From: Turritopsis dohrnii
Lineage: Eukaryota > Cnidaria > Hydrozoa > Anthoathecata > Oceaniidae
Assembly (NCBI GenBank): GCA_027922465.2
Contig: BQMF02000058.1
Span: 1,221,196 to 1,285,195, forward strand
Direction of reading: 5' to 3'
DNA: 64,000 nucleotides
Below are positions 57,588 to 64,000 of this stretch, piece after piece. The position numbers were made by a program, and so were the translations under genes. The notes below the pieces were generated by a model. It searched no databases and was not told the DNA's origin. It was given only the letters and a program-made list of their open reading frames with translations. Positions within the stretch are counted from its first letter, which is position 1. Every line of letters starts with the position of its first letter.

Positions 57588-59325
57588 ATATTTATCAACA
57601 CATTTTTATTTTTCAAGTATTTTTTCCTTCTTTTTTTTTTGCATTAAATTTTAATAACTTTTCAACAACTGAATTATAAATTTAATCCAAATGAATGGAA
57701 TGTACCTGCCGATTTTTCAAAAGATATTCATTATCTAGTCACATATCGTCAAGGCAACTGCCTGATTCACAGCTCCGCTTGATTGGGTAATAAGATCAGG
57801 TACAGGAGTCTAAGAACTAGCCTTTGAAGCATGATACAGTAACACAGTCCTTTCCTTCCTCTTCTTTAATATGCAAGAAGTTTTCTTACACATAAAGACA
57901 TCAACACATAGTATTAACATAAAGTAAAAATATTTAAATATAAAGCCAGGGTAAAGAATCGCATATTTTCAAGTAAATGTTAAAAAGGATTGATTTTCAT
58001 TGAATTATTTCCTTCTATTTTCAATAACAAGTGTGAAGGTACCATATGTTGTAATCTGAACTTCATCAGGATGGAGAAGGTATCCAGAGTATTTTATAAG
58101 CCGCTTTTTCTTGGAAGAGTTTTCTCGGGAATATCTTAAAGACACTCTGTCGATATCTGGTTTCGCTTGAAAATCATCAAATCATCATCGTTTCCTCCAA
58201 AACCATTTAAATGCGAAACTGTGCAGGCCAAACATTTAAAAACCTTTCATCCGAAAATATTTCTTGATATTAAATTTGGCAGTGCATCAAAGTAACCTAG
58301 CAATTTGAAATCCGATTGTCATTCAAAAAAAGAAACGACACCCAACATCCTACAAATGATTTTATTGCACAAATAAAAGAATTATACAACGGGTTTTATT
58401 CACACTCTTAATAATTTCAAGGAAGTCGTCATTATAAAATAAAGAAGGGGGATTTTAAAAAATAATGGATAAACCAACCAGAGTAAATAGTTGTCTGAGG
58501 AGGAGAGCATTAGACGAGATTGAAATATCATGTTAAAGCTAGAATACCATGGTGCTTTGGGACAGCTTTACCTTGCCGTGTTACAGACTAAACAAAGAAA
58601 GTTATAAAGAAGAATTGATGTGGATGCAATGCGCTGAAAAAGAGCTTAAAGGTTTTTTTTCCTCAAATAAATTTTAAATATATCCATCTATTTCATATGT
58701 ACAGAGAGTAACCATGAAAACATTGAGCCACACGTAACACACACCTTTTCTGAACTGACGAAAACAATAAGACTGCTGTCGGAAGTAGAGGTTATTCGGG
58801 TGCTTGTCATGTAAAAATTTCAAGTATTAACAAAAAAAACACAAATCTAAATAAAGAAAATAATTCTCTATGAAACTGTAGAAATCGATATTTACACGAA
58901 TAAACGAAGATTGGATCTATTCATGACGAATAGGTTGTGCATGACGACAAGTAAGGAGGTGAACGGAAAATCCATTATAAACATTACGTACGAAACGGAG
59001 GTTTACTTTTGAAGAATAAACGGATGTTTTCTGAGCCTGTAAAAACTGTTTGCCATGAAAAAGTTCAAAGCAAAATGACAGGTCCACAAAGAGCAATATC
59101 ACTTTTTTTTGTAAGATGTTTGTGGTGTTAACAACAATCATCGAGTTTGCAAAAAAAAAACAAAAAAAACAAAAAAAAAACACTCGACAGAAAAGGAAAA
59201 ATCTGAACTGCAAAAACGTTCCAGGGTATAAAAAATTCTTTTATTCAGTCAACAAATCCGAGTTAAAATGCTCTTCTTAAGAAAAAAAACTTTTATTTGT
59301 AAACTCTGTAATAAACCAATAACAA
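57588..59325. other. Intergenic between GPCR and MITF
   Basis: AT-rich with A runs at 59150-59180. No gene. The high-coordinate part probably includes MITF 3' UTR. Confidence 0.4.
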
Positions 59326-59397
59326 CCAGCATATTATGCCGCACATCATACGATACTCATACCAGCATATTATGCCGCACATCATACGATACTCATA
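59326..59397. repeat. Exact tandem duplication of a 36-bp unit
   Basis: The unit starting CCAGCATATTATGCCGCACA occurs twice without a mismatch, 50 bp past the MITF stop codon, so probably in its 3' UTR. Confidence 0.9.
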
Positions 59398-59447
59398 CCA
59401 ACACTTGGAAAACATACACGTAAGACTATACCACACCACAAACAATT

Positions 59448-62400
59448 TCAGCTTTCCATTATAACACAATCTTCATCTTCAGGGCTACCCAATTTCATGT
59501 CATTATTTTCTGGGCTATTAAGACTGTTATTACTATTGTTATTACTAGAAGTGTTGGCAGCACTAATATTTCCAGATGATGATTTCAACAAGCTATGTAA
59601 AGTACTGTTTCCATGGAGATTTTTGTATTGTTGCTGCAGTAATTTTTGGTGTAAATGATTTTGTTGTTGTTGCGTCTGTTGACGTAGCTGGTTACCAACC
59701 AGTAACTGTGTAAGTTGCGGAGAAGATGCAGCTGACAGATCAGGTTCTGGTAAAGTAGTAGATATGTTTGCTGCGCGTAAAATCAGTTCCAACTCCTGAA
59801 ACACGTGATTGTGAAGCAAAAATTGTCAGTTTTCATTTTGACAATAAAACAAAGATTTATTTCTCATTAAAGTTAAAAGCCATGCTTTTCAAGTGATCCA
59901 GACAATGCATTACCTGAACACGTAGCATTAATTTTTTATTCATGTCTTCCAAATCCTGACTTCTTGTTTCGTAACTTTTTAAGCGATCCCTATCTTTCTT
60001 CAATCGCCGAATATAATCCACAGACGATTTCAGAATAGTACCTTTGTTTTGTTTGAAATCACTAAAATTACAGAAAGCATCACACGTGTTAACTTATCAG
60101 GTAATAGAAGATTCCTTTAATTTATACAACATCATAAAGAGAACAGATATAGAATTACTTGTCTAGTTTTGGAACAAGTGTCCCTAATTCCTTTATTCTA
60201 TCGTTGATATTGTATCGCCTTCTACGTTCAACTAAACAGAAAATAGTATACCTGCTTTTACCTCACTTGTCACTCATACAACTATGAAGGCAATATAATA
60301 AGTAACTCGACTGCACTTAAGGAGAGAAATTTTCCTTGCAAACAAATTAAAACCTCACTCATATTGTGGTTGTCTTTCTTTTGTCGTTCTTTCAGCAAAT
60401 TGTCATCATCCTCTAGAGAAGAGAAAGAATTGCTCAAGTCAACAAAAAGTTGGAAGAAATAACAGGCATGTAAAACTAAATGAAGGATTCAACTTTCACA
60501 ATGAAGTAGTATGCAGCATGAGAATGTAATAATTAGTAAAATTCATACAATATGGATATATAAAAACATACCAAGCTTCACATTGGGACAGCTAGCAGAT
60601 AACTCCGATTTCTAAATAAACAAAACACTTTGAATGTAAAACAAATACACAATTACATAACGATGTGGCTTATAGTATGTACACTCTTAAAATTGAAAAT
60701 TTTGTTATGAAATCAATGTTAGAACACTACCTCTCTTTCAATGAACAAGCCCTGCTATTTCAACTTGAAATTCTTTCATTTGAATAAAATTTTGAATTAT
60801 AATTACCTCATGGTTTTGCAATGTATTGATGCCATAATTCTCAAACAGATTATTGGTTGTTGGTAACTAAAAAGATAGTGTTGAAATACAGTTTCTGGAA
60901 TAAAGGTTATGATCATAAAATTTCTTGAGTTGATGGAAGAAATAACTCACAGTTGTTGAAAACACTGTATCTGAAAACATATTAAAGTCATGGTCAGTTG
61001 CAGTCTCCAACCTAAAATTTAATACCATGAGGAATCTATCACTCCACTACCATTATACAACATAAACATACAGCTAAGATTATTTCTCTTGTGACGGCAA
61101 TCCTTTCCTTTAAACCAGCTGGAAATCTATTCTTGTTCCTTACAAAAACTATCTGATGTAGCAAAGATATACTTGCACAATTCATAAATGTCAAAATGCA
61201 TTTTTATGTAGAAAAATAGATATCATTATTAAAACCTTTTTAATTGAGTTAATCCACAATACAACAAGGTGATAAATGAAAAAACAGCAGGGTAGTGACA
61301 ATATCCAGCTAACATGCAAGAAACCAATACACACAAATTCATGAGAAGAACAAGTATAAAGCAAGTAGTTAGGATCATACCCAAATAAGTCATCCAAAAC
61401 ACTGTCCACCTGTAGAAGTAAAGATAACAAAAAATCATACAAAAATTATGAATTAACAAACATGTATTGTTATAACATCACAACATAACACATGAAATTC
61501 TAGGAGATGTAACCTATAATTTGAAGCATTTTTAAACAAGCCAACAGTGAACTAAAAAAAAGTCCAGTGTTTAAACTAACCTCACTTCCACTAGCAATGG
61601 AGCTTGCACTTGGACTGCTCGGTGATATAAAAGATGGTGGATTCAAAAAACTTGGTGAGGACACATCAGAGTTGAAATTAAAATTGTGCAAATTACTTGG
61701 TGCTGAGATTGGCATGCTATTACCAAGACATTGCTGACTCGACAAATACTCTCTGACTTGTCGTTTTTGCTGTTGCTTGATATAATATTGAGTAGGATTT
61801 TTCAGACTAGTTTCAACCTAAAACAATTAAATAATTTTCTGTCCTATAAAACATATTATATACTATAACTTTAAAGTAATCACAAAACAAATACTTTCTC
61901 ATACCCTTTCAAAGATAACCATTATATATATATATGCATATATTATCTTGAAATTTTGTTATATTTAGCAGTTTAGGTTTTTTTGCATTAGAATTCTGAC
62001 AGGACATGAACAAACAAACAAGCTTTTTGCATTGCAAGAAATATTTTTTTTATTTATCATTGCTGACCTCAATGGATAACAAAACAAAAGATATTCAAGA
62101 AATATAACACCATATGATGTAAGGTAGGAGACAAAATGTTTTCGTCGTGCATTCAACATTTCTAGGAAGTAAACAAACACCTTAGTTCATGTCTCTGTGT
62201 TTTCAGTTTTATTTTTTCCTAAAATCTAATTTATGTACTTTTGTGTGATTTTCAATTCCTAAACATAATAAGAAACTACAGTGAAATATCTGCCTTCAAA
62301 TTATAATAGCCAGTAGTTCTAAATAAAATTACCTTCAAAACACTGCTGGGAAGGTTTTGAGGTATGTTAGCTTTTATCTTCATTGGCATTGATAATGACT

Positions 62401-62684
62401 GTGTAACTGAAGATGACGCATTAGGAAACATAAGACGTGATTGTGTTTGACCAGGTGGAAGAAATTTGCTACTCTTTTCACATTGTGCAGCTAACACCTT
62501 CAAACGCTGCTTCTCTTTCTTTTCAGCTTCAAGTAACTGTTCACGCTGTAGTTGCAATTTGAAATTAGTCCTAGTTAATGAAGTTGGACCTATGGAAGAT
62601 GTCTCATTCATTGTGTTACAAATTCCATCTGGATCCGGTTTTACTTTCACCATATCTGGGTCCATAAGGACAAATGGATTAGAC
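59448..62684 (-). CDS. MITF: MITF/TFE family bHLH-leucine-zipper transcription factor (5' end missing)
   Basis: Binds E-boxes (CACGTG/CATGTG) and drives lysosomal, autophagy and differentiation programmes. Exons: 62333-62684, 61581-61817, 61381-61409, 60951-61011, 60807-60866, 60572-60611, 60359-60412, 60159-60231, 59914-60061, 59448-59795; 1402 nt, 466 residues in the window. Order: [14 protein letters not shown] (related to the Rag-GTPase-binding N-terminus of TFEB/MITF), [20 protein letters not shown], an acidic activation segment VDSVLDDLF, the basic region [20 protein letters not shown], helix-loop-helix DRIKELG through [19 protein letters not shown], a zipper ending LMLRVQELEL, then a Gln/Asn/Ser-rich tail. 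The first exon listed has an acceptor and begins mid-codon, so the start lies upstream; an internal Met (MDPDMVKVK) is possible. Confidence 0.92.
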
Positions 62685-64000
62685 CTAAAATGTAATACAA
62701 ATCAGTATGTATCATACTTCCTAAATAAGTATGTCTTATCGTCAGTACCAATCTTAACTTTAGGTAGATTATATAGTCTACTTAGTTCAAAAATAACCAA
62801 AAACTGCCTTATTTCAAGCACCTTTATGGAATACTAAATACTAAGTTTACATATATTCACTCTCAATGTTATCTCATTCTTTAAATGGCAAATTACGTTT
62901 AACTTCATGATGATTAAAATGTTGCAGCATACACCAAGAAAAAATTAAAATGCAACGGTAATAAATAACCAGGAAAGTACTAACAAATTTCATTCATATT
63001 TTCATTTTCAATCAATAAATATTTATAAGCATTTTGGGTATTAATTTAGCTATTTAAAATTTTTATCAATGACTTTTCTTTTTTGTTATATACAATATAT
63101 TTCAGCATCAGGAGAAGTTTTTCTGTAAAAAAGATAACTGAATAAATAAAAAATCAATTTACAAAATATCGGAATTTCCCAAGACTTTGACATTGTAAAC
63201 AATAACTACATAAATTGAAAGGGTTTCTATGAATTGAAACTGCTTCCTTCAGGCTTTTCAAGGAAATCAATTCAAGTTTATGCAAGCTAAAAGTCTAAGT
63301 GGGTATTTCCAAGTGTTGGGTGCTTAGCAGTTCATTGAGTAGCATGCTTTTATGCTTACTAAGGAAATGTTTTGACATTAAGAAGGAGCAGCCTGGTTAA
63401 AATAAATTTCATGTTTGCCCCTCTTTGAATTTTTTCATAGTTTAAAATAATAATCAGAAAGTGAAATTTATTTGGAACAATCAACTGAAACTTCAAATAA
63501 ATTAAACAAACCAAATAGGAGTTACTGAACTTAGAGAACACAAATGGGTTTGCTTAGTGCTTTTAAACATAAGGACACACTGATTGTTGAGAGTAATGCT
63601 GTTAAGAGTATTTATCAGGAATAAATTTATATATCTATCTGGCTATAATAAACTATGATACAGTGTCAGATATTGAAAACATTGGCAAGGGTGCTTTATG
63701 CCGTTTATACAGCCATATACGCAAACATAAACATATAATTATATCTTTTATCCCTTTACAAACATAGTCGTATTTCAAAAAACAGACAATTTCATAGAAT
63801 CGTTTATGGCTTCACACTATTCCCTTGCTTGTAACAATGTTGGATTGTGAAGTTTTTCATTTAAGTGCTTTCGGAAAAATCTTGAACCATTTTAAACAGT
63901 GCTGACACAAGGCTATATCAAATTAAATAAAACGTAAATAGAATTATATGATAATATGAAAAATATCAGTAGGGACAAAAAGTTTTATTATAAATAATAT
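62685..64000. other. 5' intron/upstream region of MITF
   Basis: No further exon identified. AT-rich, no distinct motif. The missing first exon(s) may lie beyond the window. Confidence 0.4.

Noticed and set aside
59110..59213. Phe-rich frame opposite A runs
   Set aside because: An artefact of long adenine runs read on the other strand.

Overview
The window is AT-rich metazoan nuclear DNA with spliced genes, most likely from a cnidarian. That assignment is inference: it rests on the jockey-like, RTE-like and CR1-like non-LTR elements, the many short inverted-repeat transposons, and a divergent class A GPCR. No species can be named. Almost all real genes lie on the minus strand. I rebuilt exons by hand from GT/AG sites, reading frame and remembered family sequence; phases close exactly for AIFM1, TARBP1, RPS3 and MITF.

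Layout. 1-2415: a 5'-truncated LINE with an intact 756-codon reverse-transcriptase ORF. 3151-5547: the 3' exons of an unrecognised charged protein. 8846-16257: AIFM1 (17 coding exons), with a 2.2-kb inverted-repeat transposon in its last intron and a small MITE in another. 17370-24577: TARBP1, a tRNA ribose methyltransferase. 25393-26159 (+): an unrecognised two-exon gene, separated from TARBP1 by a 242-bp MITE with a perfect 9-bp target duplication. 28523-30532: RMC1. 31716-34139: an ABCB9-type half transporter. 34.2-49.6 kb: a transposon-rich block with no convincing host gene, holding RTE-like and CR1-like LINE remnants, a hAT remnant, a pogo-like element, several long-TIR elements (some nested) and a 43-bp G tract. 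50403-54603: RPS3. 55802-56060: a tRNA-derived SINE. 56532-57587: an orphan-type class A GPCR. 59448-62684: MITF/TFE, whose 5' end runs past the window.

Functional links. Three genes belong to lysosomal biology: RMC1 (partner of the MON1-CCZ1 RAB7 exchange factor), ABCB9 (lysosomal peptide transporter) and MITF/TFE (transcription factor of lysosomal gene programmes). They are not contiguous, so this may be chance. The most distinctive feature of the window is its set of layered inverted-repeat transposons, several with readable target-site duplications and nesting order.
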